Assembly: GCF_001729485.1 (NCBI RefSeq)
Contig: NZ_CP017157.1
Location: 6,510,001-6,574,000 of the forward strand
DNA: 64,000 bases
Direction: 5' to 3'
Source: Streptomyces lydicus
GTDB taxonomy: Bacteria > Actinomycetota > Actinomycetes > Streptomycetales > Streptomycetaceae
Shown here: in pieces, positions 15,822 through 23,942 of the stretch
Numbering within the stretch: position 1 is the first letter of the stretch
Layout of the letters: each line of letters opens with the position of its first letter
The notes under the pieces: generated by a model
Seen by the model: the letters and a program-made list of their open reading frames with translations, nothing else
The model's database searches: none
Told to the model about the DNA's origin: nothing
Made by a program: the position numbers and the translations under genes

Positions 15822-16528
15822 GCCTGCTCCTCCGCTCCCAGGTAGCCGCAGGCGGCGGCCCGCCGCAGCGCTTCTTCCTTCGCGCCCGGTGCGTCCAGCG
15901 GGCCGTCGACGAGACCGGCGAAGCCGATCGCGATCCGGTCGCCGCCGATCGGCACCAGACCGACCTCCGCGGTACCGCCGGGGTCGAAGCGCACCGACGA
16001 GCCGGCCGGGACGCACAGCCGCATGCCGTACCCGGCGGCGCGGTCGAACTGCAGCCGGGGGTTCGCCTCGAAGAAGTGGAAGTGCGAGGTGACGCTGATC
16101 GGCACCGACGCGGTGTTGCGCACGGTCAGCACCACCGCGGGCCGGGGCTCCGGGTCCGCGGGGCCGGGGAGCACGGCGCCGGGCGCGGGCGCCGCGGGCC
16201 GCTCGCCCGCCGCGGCCGGCGCACCGGCGCCGATCGGGTCGCTGACCACCGCGAGCCGGGAGCCGTCGTCGAAGACGGCCTCCACATGCACCTCGGTGAC
16301 CACGTCGGCCACGCCTGGCAGCACATCCTCCGGACCGAGCACGCTGCGTGCCGCCTCGATGGCTTGAGCGAGGCGGCGCCCGTCCCGCGCCGCCTCGCAG
16401 ACTGTGTCCGCGATCAACGCGGTCGCCTCGGGCACATTCAGCCGCAGTCCGCGGGCCCGGCGCGTCCGCGCCAGCTCGGCTGCGCCGAACAGCAGCAGCC
16501 GGTCGCGTTCCGTCGGAGTCAGCCGCAT
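15818..16528 (-). CDS. ureAB: Fused urease gamma-beta subunit
   Basis: A 236-residue protein that joins the two small urease subunits. Residues 1-100 are UreA-like (MRLTPTERDRLLLFGAAELARTRR, LNVPEATALIAD, DVLPGVADVV). Residues 125-225 are UreB-like (VLTVRNTASVPISVTSHFHFFEANPRLQFDR, then GMRLCVPAGSSVRFDPG). A Pro/Ala-rich linker of about 25 residues connects them. Such fusions are known in some bacteria, for example Helicobacter. It is the first gene of the minus-strand operon, and ureC overlaps its stop. A palindrome at 16551-16567 lies 23 bases before the start, where it could block transcription or translation initiation. Confidence 0.9.
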   Translation of the reverse strand: MRLTPTERDRLLLFGAAELARTRRARGLRLNVPEATALIADTVCEAARDGRRLAQAIEAARSVLGPEDVLPGVADVVTEVHVEAVFDDGSRLAVVSDPIGAGAPAAAGERPAAPAPGAVLPGPADPEPRPAVVLTVRNTASVPISVTSHFHFFEANPRLQFDRAAGYGMRLCVPAGSSVRFDPGGTAEVGLVPIGGDRIAIGFAGLVDGPLDAPGAKEEALRRAAACGYLGAEEQA

Positions 16529-16550
16529 CCCGTCACACCTTCCAGCTCGA

Positions 16551-16567
16551 TTAGAGCATCACTCTAA
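16551..16567. promoter_or_regulatory. Palindromic operator 1, ureAB side
   Basis: TTAGAGCATCACTCTAA, with 6-bp perfect arms (TTAGAG/CTCTAA) around five bases. It resembles two further sites at 16622 and 16649, sharing the half-site GCTCtAA. Its position just upstream of ureAB and the adjacent TetR gene suggest autoregulated repression. The binding protein is inferred. Confidence 0.55.
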
Positions 16568-16621
16568 CCATGAAACGAGTCAACAGGAAAGCATTGACCT
16601 GAGGCACAGGGATGAGCGACA

Positions 16622-16665
16622 TTGAACGCTGTTCTAAATAAGCGGTGAATAGAGCACCGCTCAAA
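16622..16665. promoter_or_regulatory. Palindromic operators 2 and 3 between ureAB and the permease
   Basis: TTGAACGCTGTTCTAA (16622-16637) has a GAAC/GTTC core. ATAGAGCACCGCTCAAA (16649-16665) has GAGC/GCTC arms and a near repeat of the TTAGAGCA half-site of operator 1. The remaining bases of the 266-base divergent intergenic region (16529-16794) contain AT-rich stretches but no gene. No single -35/-10 pair stands out on either strand. Confidence 0.5.
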
Positions 16666-16794
16666 TGATCTCGGGGCGGTCCCACAGCGTCCGCCGCCCG
16701 GGCCCCGCCCGTCACGGGCACCGCCCCCATCTCTCGGAGCACTGCACGCAGAGCACTGCTCACACACTGTTGTCCGGCCTCTCAGGGGAGCCTC

Positions 16795-18240
16795 ATGCCG
16801 ATCGAACAACGCGGAGTCGACACCATCCCGGACGAGGAGCGCACCAGCGGTCCCCGCGACCTCATCTCGATCCTGCTCGGATCGAACCTCGCCCTCGGCG
16901 TGGTGATCTTCGGTTGGCTACCGGTCTCGTTCGGCCTGGGCTTCTGGGGTTCGGTCAGCTCCCTGGCGGCCGGCACCCTCGTCGGCGCCGTCCTCACCGC
17001 CCCGCTCGCGCTGGTCTCGCTGCGCAGCGCGACCAACCTCTCGACCAGCAGCGGCGCCCACTTCGGCGTGCGCGGCCGGCTCATCGGCTCGGTGATCGGC
17101 CTGCTGCTGTCGCTCGGCTACACCGCGCTGACCCTGTGGGTCGGCGGCGACGCCATGGTCGGCTGTCTGCACCGCCTGATCGGCCTGCCGGCCGGCGGCG
17201 CGTCGTACGCCGTCGTCTACGCGGTGCTGGCGGGCTGTACGGCCGTGGGCGCGGTGTACGGCTACCGGGTGCTGCTGCGGATGAGCAAGGTGCTCTCGGT
17301 CGGCCTGACGGTGCTGCTCGCGGTCGGGGTGTTCGCCTACGCGCAGCACTTCACCACCGCCCCCGTGCCCGGCACCTCGTACGCGCTGGGCGGCTTCTGG
17401 CAGACCTGGCTGCTGTCCGCCGTCTCCGCCGGGCTCAGCGGTCCGATCGCCTTCATCACCCTGCTCGGCGACTACAGCCGCTACATCTCGCCCCGCCGGC
17501 ACTCCTCGAAGAAGGTCTTCGCGGCCACCTACCTCGGCCTGGTGGCGGGCCTGCTGGTGCCGCAGCTCTTCGGCACCTTCAGCGCGCTCGCGGTCGGTGC
17601 GGGCGACGACTACGCGGGCCCGCTGGTGGCCGGCGCCCCGTTGTGGTACCTGGTCTTCCTGCTGCTCAACGCCTCGGCGGGCTCGGTGGGCAACTCCGGC
17701 CTGATGCTCTACAGCATGGGCCTCGACCTGGACGCGATCCTGCCCCGGGCGACCCGCACCCAGGCCACGTACGTCGTCGCGGCCGTGGCGACCGCACTCG
17801 TCTACGCCGGCCACTTCCTGTGGGCGGCGCAGGACGCGATGACCTCGTTCGTGCTGCTGATGACCGCCATCGGCACGCCGTGGGCGGTGATCACCGTCAC
17901 CGGCTTCCTGCGCTGCCGCGGCGCGTACGACCCGGAGTCGCTCCAGGTCTACAACCGCGGCACCCGCGGCGGCGTGTACTGGTACCGGGCCGGCTGGAAC
18001 GTCCAGGCCACCGTCGCCTGGGCGCTGGGCTCCGCGGTCGGGCTGATGGGCGTGGACACGCCCTTCTACCAGGGCCCGCTGCTGCCGTACACCGGCGGCA
18101 TCGACATCAGCTTCCTGCTGGCGGCGGCGGTGGCCGGCGTCGCCTACCTGGCGCTCACCGCCCGGGACCCGCGGCCGGTCCCGGCACTGCGGACCGTCAC
18201 GCCCGCCGCCCCGCCGGAGACGCCCGCGGAGGTCGGCTGA
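16795..18240 (+). CDS. NCS1 family nucleobase/cytosine permease
   Basis: A 481-residue membrane protein with about 12 hydrophobic segments and the NCS1 pattern: LISILLGSNLALGVVIFGWLP near residue 25, LVSLRSATNLSTSSGAHFGVRG near 75, and GDYSRYISPRRHS near 225. Members import cytosine, uracil, allantoin, hydantoins or related nitrogen compounds. GGGGAG precedes the ATG. It is divergent from ureAB-ureC-aguA and shares operators with it, so it probably imports the compound that the cluster breaks down. The substrate cannot be read from sequence. A strong hairpin ends the gene. Confidence 0.87.
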   Translation: MPIEQRGVDTIPDEERTSGPRDLISILLGSNLALGVVIFGWLPVSFGLGFWGSVSSLAAGTLVGAVLTAPLALVSLRSATNLSTSSGAHFGVRGRLIGSVIGLLLSLGYTALTLWVGGDAMVGCLHRLIGLPAGGASYAVVYAVLAGCTAVGAVYGYRVLLRMSKVLSVGLTVLLAVGVFAYAQHFTTAPVPGTSYALGGFWQTWLLSAVSAGLSGPIAFITLLGDYSRYISPRRHSSKKVFAATYLGLVAGLLVPQLFGTFSALAVGAGDDYAGPLVAGAPLWYLVFLLLNASAGSVGNSGLMLYSMGLDLDAILPRATRTQATYVVAAVATALVYAGHFLWAAQDAMTSFVLLMTAIGTPWAVITVTGFLRCRGAYDPESLQVYNRGTRGGVYWYRAGWNVQATVAWALGSAVGLMGVDTPFYQGPLLPYTGGIDISFLLAAAVAGVAYLALTARDPRPVPALRTVTPAAPPETPAEVG

Positions 18241-18248
18241 CGCCCCTC

Positions 18249-18300
18249 CGTGACGGCCGAGGCCGCCCCCGACACACGGTCGGAGGCGGCCTCGGTCACG
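18249..18300. terminator. Bidirectional terminator between the NCS1 permease and ilvE
   Basis: CCGAGGCCGCC at 18257-18267 pairs with GGCGGCCTCGG at 18285-18295, extended by CGTGA/TCACG at the base. The two flanking genes converge on it. Confidence 0.8.
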
Positions 18301-18325
18301 TCCGGGGGCACGCCCGGCGGGCGGT

Positions 18326-19414
18326 TCAGCCCAGGGGGTGCATCCAGCCGTGCTCGTCCTCGGTGATGCCGCGCTGGATGTCCAGCAGCGCCTCGCGCAG
18401 CTTCAGCGTGACCTTGCCCGGCTCGCCGCCGGACTGGGTCCACTCGCCGCCCGCGCTCTTGACCGTGCCGACCGGCGTGATCACCGCCGCGGTACCGCAG
18501 GCGAAGACCTCGGTGAGGGTGCCGTTCTCGGTGTCGGCCCGCCACCGGTCGATGGAGACCCGGCCCTCCTCCGCGGTGTAGCCCAGGTCGCGGGCGACGG
18601 ACAGCAGGGAGTCACGGGTGACGCCGGCGAGCAGGGAGCCGGTGAGCGTGGGGGTGACGATCCGGTCGCCGTAGACGAAGTAGAGGTTCATCCCGCCGAG
18701 TTCCTCGACCCACTTGTGCTCCACGGCGTCGAGGTAGGCGACCTGGTCGCAGCCGTGCACCGCGGCCTCGGCCTGCGCGAGCAGCGACGCGGCGTAGTTG
18801 CCGCCGGTCTTGGCGTCGCCCACACCGCCGGGGACGGCCCGCACGCGGTTCTCCGACAGCCAGATGGAGACCGGCTTGACGCCACCGGCGAAGTACGCGC
18901 CGGCCGGCGAGGCGATGACCACAAAGAGGTACTCGTTGGCGGGCTTGACCCCGAGGCCCACCTCGGTGGCGATCATGAACGGCCGCAGGTAGAGCGACTC
19001 CTCGCCGCCGTGCGCCGGCACCCAGTCCTTGTCCTGCTGGACGAGCAGGTCACACGCCTCGATGAAGGTCTCGACCGGCAGCTCCGGCATGGCCAGGCGG
19101 CGGGCCGAGGACTGGAAGCGCCGGGCGTTGGCGTCGGGGCGGAAGGTGGCGACGGAGCCGTCGGGCTGGCGGTACGCCTTGAGGCCCTCGAAGATCTCCT
19201 GTGCGTAGTGCAGGACATTGGTCGCCGGGTCGAGGGAGAGCGGCCCGTACGGCACGAGCTGTCCGTCGTGCCAGCCGCGGCCCTCCGTCCACTTGATCGT
19301 CACCATGTGATCGGTGAAGTGGCGGCCGAAACCGGGGGCCGCCAGGATCTGCTCCCGCTCCGCCGCGGACAGCGGGTGCGAGGAGGGCTTGAGCTCGATC
19401 GTGGGCGTCGTCAT
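18326..19414 (-). CDS. ilvE: Branched-chain amino acid aminotransferase
   Basis: A 362-residue fold-type IV aminotransferase. It exchanges the amino group between glutamate and the 2-keto acids of leucine, isoleucine and valine. Visible motifs are [15 protein letters not shown] near residue 80, the PLP lysine in [16 protein letters not shown] near 205, and [13 protein letters not shown] near 245. The ATG at 19414 ([10 protein letters not shown]) is the family start. A longer frame to 19507 has no support. It lies downstream of leuB on the same strand, but 360 bases and a terminator separate them, so it has its own promoter. Confidence 0.95.
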   Translation of the reverse strand: MTTPTIELKPSSHPLSAAEREQILAAPGFGRHFTDHMVTIKWTEGRGWHDGQLVPYGPLSLDPATNVLHYAQEIFEGLKAYRQPDGSVATFRPDANARRFQSSARRLAMPELPVETFIEACDLLVQQDKDWVPAHGGEESLYLRPFMIATEVGLGVKPANEYLFVVIASPAGAYFAGGVKPVSIWLSENRVRAVPGGVGDAKTGGNYAASLLAQAEAAVHGCDQVAYLDAVEHKWVEELGGMNLYFVYGDRIVTPTLTGSLLAGVTRDSLLSVARDLGYTAEEGRVSIDRWRADTENGTLTEVFACGTAAVITPVGTVKSAGGEWTQSGGEPGKVTLKLREALLDIQRGITEDEHGWMHPLG

Positions 19415-19701
19415 GTATGCGTGTCCTTCACTGCGTGTTCCGATACCGCTCGTCACCGGCCCAGCCCTCCGGCCGGGGGTCGGGGGTCGGCCCCCACCTT
19501 GCGGCACCGGTGCGGTCTGTGGCGGCCGCGCTCACGTGGAGCTCCTGAACGTACCGGTCGTTACTGGGACGTCCGAGTTTCCCCGCGGACGGCGATGCCA
19601 CGTCCGATTATCGCTCGTGGGTGTCCGCCGCCGGAACCGGTGTGCGCGGTCCGGGTCCGATGGTCGCACCGAACCGGGCGGGAGCCCAAGGGGTTCCTAC
19701 G

Positions 19702-19749
19702 CGGACAGCGCCGGGCCTGGACGATGAGGTCCCGGCCCGGCGCTGTCCG
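19702..19749 (-). terminator. Terminator downstream of leuB
   Basis: Perfect 16-bp arms: CGGACAGCGCCGGGCC at 19702-19717 and its complement at 19734-19749. The rest of the 19415-19774 gap holds the ilvE promoter region and no gene that I can support. Confidence 0.85.
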
Positions 19750-19774
19750 TGCTGCTGAGGTGCTGCCGCTGGCC

Positions 19775-20815
19775 TCAGCCCGCTACGCGTGCGGCGAGCG
19801 CGTCGCCGATCTCGTCGGTGCTGCGGGCGGTGCCGTCCCGGGCCTCCAGGTCGGCCGCGACGGCCTCCTCGATCCGGGCGGCCTGCGGCGCGAAACCGAG
19901 GTGGCGCAGCAGGAGGGCGACGGAGAGGATCGTCGCGGTCGGGTCGGCCTTGCCGGTGCCGGCGATGTCCGGGGCGGAGCCGTGCACCGGCTCGAACATC
20001 GAGGGGAACTCACCGGTCGGGTTGATGTTCCCGGAGGCGGCCAGGCCGATGCCGCCGGTGACGGCCGCGGCGAGGTCGGTGAGGATGTCGCCGAAGAGGT
20101 TGTCGGTGACGATCACGTCGAACCGCTCGGGCTGGGTGACGAAGAAGATCGTCGCGGCGTCGACGTGCAGGTAGTCGGTGGTGACCTCGGGGTACTCCGC
20201 GCCGACCTTGTCGAAGATGTTCTTCCACATGTGACCGGCATAGACCAGCACGTTGTTCTTGTGCACCAGCGTCAGCTTCTTGCGGGGCCGGGCGTTGGCC
20301 CGCTCGTACGCGTCCCGGACCACGCGCTCGACGCCGTAGGCGGTGTTCAGGCTGACCTCGGTGGCGACCTCGGCGGGCGTGCCGGTGCGCAGGCTGCCGC
20401 CGTTGCCGGTGTACGGGCCCTCGGTGCCTTCCCGTACGACGACGAAGTCGATCTCGGGGCGGCCGGCCAGCGGGGTGGCGGTGTTCGGGAAGAGCTTCGA
20501 CGGGCGCAGGTTCACGAAGTGGTCGAAGGCGAAGCGGAGTTTGAGCAGCAGCCCGCGCTCCAGGACGCCGGACGGCACGGACGGGTCACCGATCGCGCCG
20601 AGCAGGAGGGCGTCGTGCTGCTTGAGCGACTCCAGCTCCGCGTCCGGCAGGGTCTCGCCGGTCGCGTGCCAGCGCTTGGCACCAAGGTCGTACTCCTTGG
20701 TTTCCAGCTTGACGTCCTGCGGGAGGACCGCGGTCAGGACCTTCAGGCCCTGGGCCACGACTTCCTGGCCGATACCGTCACCGGGGATCACTGCGAGGCG
20801 AATGCTGCGAGACAT
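19775..20815 (-). CDS. leuB: 3-isopropylmalate dehydrogenase
   Basis: A 346-residue NAD-dependent decarboxylating dehydrogenase for the third step of leucine synthesis. The motifs are those of the short actinomycete LeuB type: [11 protein letters not shown] at the N-terminus, [16 protein letters not shown] near residue 93, the substrate-binding [10 protein letters not shown] near 125, [16 protein letters not shown] near 180, [22 protein letters not shown] near 240, and [19 protein letters not shown] near 275. Isocitrate and tartrate dehydrogenases share the fold, but the leucine-type Arg/Leu-rich loop fits LeuB. Transcription ends at a strong hairpin before ilvE. Confidence 0.95.
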   Translation of the reverse strand: MSRSIRLAVIPGDGIGQEVVAQGLKVLTAVLPQDVKLETKEYDLGAKRWHATGETLPDAELESLKQHDALLLGAIGDPSVPSGVLERGLLLKLRFAFDHFVNLRPSKLFPNTATPLAGRPEIDFVVVREGTEGPYTGNGGSLRTGTPAEVATEVSLNTAYGVERVVRDAYERANARPRKKLTLVHKNNVLVYAGHMWKNIFDKVGAEYPEVTTDYLHVDAATIFFVTQPERFDVIVTDNLFGDILTDLAAAVTGGIGLAASGNINPTGEFPSMFEPVHGSAPDIAGTGKADPTATILSVALLLRHLGFAPQAARIEEAVAADLEARDGTARSTDEIGDALAARVAG

Positions 20816-20953
20816 GTCTGGACCCTACTCTTCGTCCCATTCATTGACACGTCACGTCCGCCATCCGGACAGTGGCGCCGGTCAACCCGGGGGTCGACCG
20901 GCGTTCACCTCACGGTCCCTTGATCGTCGGGTCATCCTGCGACATTCGGCCGC

Positions 20954-22564
20954 ATGACTGGAAATCCCTGGGGGGACATTCCCCGGCCCTCGCACACCCC
21001 GCGCGTCGGCATACCGGAGCAGCTCGCGGCCCGGATGACCATGCCCGAGCAGCACGACTACCTCCGCACCAAGCTGACCCGCCGGGGACTGCTGCGCACC
21101 TCGGCCGTCACCGCGGGCGCGGTCGCGGGCTCCGGTCTGGTCACCGGCTCGGCCCGGGCCTCCTCCCCCACCCTGCCGGCCGCCTCCGCCACCACTGCCG
21201 TCGACGGCGCCCTCGTCGCGCCCTTCGGCCGCCACCTCGCCTTCGGTGCCGACCCCAGGAGCCAGATGCGGGTGAGCTGGCAGGTGCCGTTCGCCGTCCG
21301 GCGGCCGTACCTGCGGGTGGGACTGACCCCCTGGGACCTGGGGCGCAAGATCGAGGCCGAGGTGCGCCCGCTGCACACCCCCGCGCTCTCCGCCAAGCTG
21401 CCTGCCGTCGACCAGTACTACCTGCACGCGGCGCTCGACGGGCTGCGCCCGGGCACCACGTACTACTACGGCGTCGGCCACGAAGGCTTCGACCCCGCCG
21501 AGCCGCGGCACTTCTCCACCGTCGGCACCTTCCGCACCGCCCCGGCTCGCGCCGAGCGGTTCGTCTTCACCGCCTTCGGTGACCAGGGCGTCAGCTACCA
21601 CGCGCTCGCCAACGACCAGTTGATCCTGGGCCAGAACCCGTCCTTCCACCTGCACGCGGGCGACATCTGCTACGCGGACCCGGACGGCCAGGGCTCCGAC
21701 CACGACACCTACGACGCCCGGGTGTGGGACCAGTTCCTCGCCCAGACCGAGTCGGTGGCCAAGTCCGTGCCGTGGATGGTGACCACCGGCAACCACGACA
21801 TGGAAGCCTGGTACTCCCCCAACGGCTACGGCGGCCAGCAGGCCCGCTGGTCGCTGCCCGGCAACGGCCCGGACGCCGCGAACGCCCCCGGCATCTACTC
21901 CTTCACCTACGGCAACGTCGCCGTCGTCGCGCTCGACGCCAACGACGTCTCGTACGAGATCCCCGCCAACCAGGGCTACACCGGCGGCAGGCAGACCCGC
22001 TGGCTCGACCGCCGCCTGACGGAGCTGCGCGCCGCCGAGGGCATCGACTTCGTCGTGGTCTTCTTCCACCACTGCGCCTACTCCACCACCAACTCGCACG
22101 CGTCCGAGGGCGGGGTGCGCGACGCCTGGCTGCCGCTGTTCGAGAAGCACCGGGTGGACCTGGTCATCAACGGCCACAACCACGTCTACGAGCGCACCGA
22201 CGCGCTCAAGGGCGGCCGGGTCGCCAAGAAGGTGCCGGTCGGCGAGTCCGTCGACGCCGCCCGCGAGGGCATCGTCTACGTCACCGCCGGCGGCGCGGGC
22301 AAGTCCCTCTACGACTTCCCCGTCCCCGACAGCTACGAGGGCCACGTCAAGGACCTCGACCACGTCGACACGTACCACTGGTCCAAGGGCCAGGTGAAGA
22401 CCAAGGACACCGTGGAGTGGTCCAGGGTCCGCTACACCGGCTACTCGTTCCTCGCCGTCGAGGTCTTCCCGGGCCACCGCCCGCGGATGAAGGTCACCGC
22501 GCTCGCCGAATCCGGCGAGCGCATCGACCACTTCGAGGTCACCCGGTCGCACCGGGCCGGCTGA
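20954..22564 (+). CDS. Tat-exported metallophosphoesterase (purple acid phosphatase type)
   Basis: A 536-residue exported phosphatase. The Tat motif TRRGLLRTSAV lies unusually far in, at about residue 43, behind a hydrophilic segment of about 40 residues that is typical of homologues. An N-terminal fibronectin-like domain (residues 75-195) precedes the metallophosphoesterase domain. The latter has all five metal motifs: AFGDQG, GDICYAD, TTGNHDMEAW, FFHHCAY and INGHNHVYERT. These enzymes hydrolyse phosphate mono- or diesters outside the cell using a dinuclear Fe/Zn/Mn centre. It is a single-gene transcript, divergent from leuB, followed by a hairpin. No clear phosphate-control box was recognised. 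Confidence 0.9.
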   Translation: MTGNPWGDIPRPSHTPRVGIPEQLAARMTMPEQHDYLRTKLTRRGLLRTSAVTAGAVAGSGLVTGSARASSPTLPAASATTAVDGALVAPFGRHLAFGADPRSQMRVSWQVPFAVRRPYLRVGLTPWDLGRKIEAEVRPLHTPALSAKLPAVDQYYLHAALDGLRPGTTYYYGVGHEGFDPAEPRHFSTVGTFRTAPARAERFVFTAFGDQGVSYHALANDQLILGQNPSFHLHAGDICYADPDGQGSDHDTYDARVWDQFLAQTESVAKSVPWMVTTGNHDMEAWYSPNGYGGQQARWSLPGNGPDAANAPGIYSFTYGNVAVVALDANDVSYEIPANQGYTGGRQTRWLDRRLTELRAAEGIDFVVVFFHHCAYSTTNSHASEGGVRDAWLPLFEKHRVDLVINGHNHVYERTDALKGGRVAKKVPVGESVDAAREGIVYVTAGGAGKSLYDFPVPDSYEGHVKDLDHVDTYHWSKGQVKTKDTVEWSRVRYTGYSFLAVEVFPGHRPRMKVTALAESGERIDHFEVTRSHRAG

Positions 22565-22569
22565 CGCCC

Positions 22570-22604
22570 GCGCGCGGCACCCGGGACCCGGGTGCCGCCG
22601 CGCG
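22570..22604 (+). terminator. Terminator downstream of the metallophosphoesterase gene
   Basis: A GC-rich inverted repeat GGCACCCGG/CCGGGTGCC with flanking CGCG pairing, directly after the stop codon. Confidence 0.75.
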
Positions 22605-22709
22605 AGCGTTCCTCAGGGGCAGATCAGACGGGCCAGCGAGGACCGGAGCCGCCACCAGCAGCGGCACGGCACCGACGGCAGCGCCGCCCCGGCGTGTGCG
22701 CGCACCGTC

Positions 22710-22841
22710 TCAGTGCCCGGTCGAGCCGCCGTTGTCACGGCGGTCGAGGGCGCGCTGGAGTGCGGCCGCGGCGTTCCTGCGGTCGGCTTCGTTGGTCGTA
22801 CGGGCGGAGTGACGGGTCCTGCGGACGGCAGTCTCAGCCAT
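22710..22841 (-). CDS. Small basic protein, 43 residues
   Basis: A short frame encoding an Arg/Ala-rich helical protein that begins MAETAVRRTRHSARTTN and ends DRRDNGGSTGH. The ATG has GGAGA nine bases upstream. Third codon positions are strongly GC, as in the neighbouring genes. It resembles small conserved Streptomyces hypothetical proteins, but I cannot name a function. Together with the sequence at 22605-22709 and 22842-23190 it fills the gap between the phosphatase and the Uma2 gene. That remaining sequence shows no other gene. Confidence 0.6.
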   Translation of the reverse strand: MAETAVRRTRHSARTTNEADRRNAAAALQRALDRRDNGGSTGH

Positions 22842-23190
22842 GATTCACGTCTCCAATGCCAGAGCCCCGAGAAGGATGGATGCGTCGATCCAGAAGCGGC
22901 CGGAAGGGGCGGGGGCCTCGGCACGGCAGGGGTCACCTGCGCTGACGCACCGGGCCGCATCCGCATGCGCTCGATCGAGCGGTACGTTCGGCTCCTACAA
23001 AGCTAGGACAGCTCGGCCGTGATGTCTGCACAATTACTTGGGCTTCCTACTATTTGAGACGGCGACCGTGTGCTCGAACGAGTGATCCCCGGACATTCGC
23101 AGGTCGTGGCCCCCTTCGCGTTCCTAGCGTGGCGGTGTCGCTTGTGCCACCAGGCCGAGCCCGCCCAGACTTAGGAGGAGGTGCTGCACC

Positions 23191-23877
23191 ATGACCGCGC
23201 TCGCACAGGAGGCGCCCGTGACCACGCCGGAGATCACGACACCGGAGACCACAACACCCGGCGATCTGGACGAGGTCCTGTGGCAGGCATGGAAAGCCAT
23301 GGAACTCCCCGAGGGCTTTCACGCCGAGATCATCGAGGGGTCCATCGAGGTGTCGCCCACCGGCCGCCACAGCCACAGCCACAGCAGGATCAGCTTTCAA
23401 CTGCGCCGCCAGCTCACCCAGTACCTCGACAAGACGTCGAGTGCCTATGCCGTCACCAACGACACGAACATCATCCATGGCCGTAAGGTCTGGATTCCGG
23501 ACCTCGTCATCGCCCTCGAAGACGCCATCACCGCCTTCGCCGACGACACCGAATACGTGGCCGAAGACGGGATCGGGCTCGACGTCGGCTGCGTAGCACT
23601 CGTCGCCGAGGTGGTCTCGCCCGGTCATGACTGCAAGCAGCGCGACCGCGTCCGCAAGCGCCGCGCCTACGCCCGTGCCGGAATCCCCGTCTATGTCCTC
23701 ATCGACGACTACGACGGCATGGGCACCGTCACCGTGCTGTCCTCGCCGAGTCCCGGCGAAGGCACCTACGCCCAGAGTCACCGGGCACGGTACGGAATCG
23801 ACGTCGTCATCCCCGACGGCCCCGCCAAGGGCTTCGTCATCGGTGAGGCGATCACCGGACCGCCGCGCAAGGGCTGA
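23191..23877 (+). CDS. Uma2 family (DUF820) putative endonuclease
   Basis: A 228-residue protein of the Uma2/DUF820 family, which has a PD-(D/E)XK nuclease-like fold. The core shows ELPEGFHAEIIEGSIEVSP near residue 38, WIPDLVIA near 110, LVAEVVSPGHDCKQRDRVRKRRAYARAGIPVYVLID near 145-180, with the probable acidic and lysine residues of the active site. The first 25 residues are Thr/Pro-rich. Streptomyces genomes carry many such genes and their biological role is unknown. GGAGGAGG precedes the ATG. It is a single gene ending at a bidirectional hairpin. Confidence 0.85.
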   Translation: MTALAQEAPVTTPEITTPETTTPGDLDEVLWQAWKAMELPEGFHAEIIEGSIEVSPTGRHSHSHSRISFQLRRQLTQYLDKTSSAYAVTNDTNIIHGRKVWIPDLVIALEDAITAFADDTEYVAEDGIGLDVGCVALVAEVVSPGHDCKQRDRVRKRRAYARAGIPVYVLIDDYDGMGTVTVLSSPSPGEGTYAQSHRARYGIDVVIPDGPAKGFVIGEAITGPPRKG

Positions 23878-23885
23878 CACCACGC

Positions 23886-23927
23886 CGACGGCCCGGCGCC
23901 CCCTCGTGAGGGGAGCCGGGCCGTCGT
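23886..23927. terminator. Bidirectional terminator between the Uma2 gene and pruA
   Basis: CGACGGCCCGGC and GCCGGGCCGTCG form the outer stem and CCCCTC/GAGGGG the inner stem, between convergent genes. Confidence 0.83.
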
Positions 23928-23942
23928 CGTGTTCCCGGGCGG

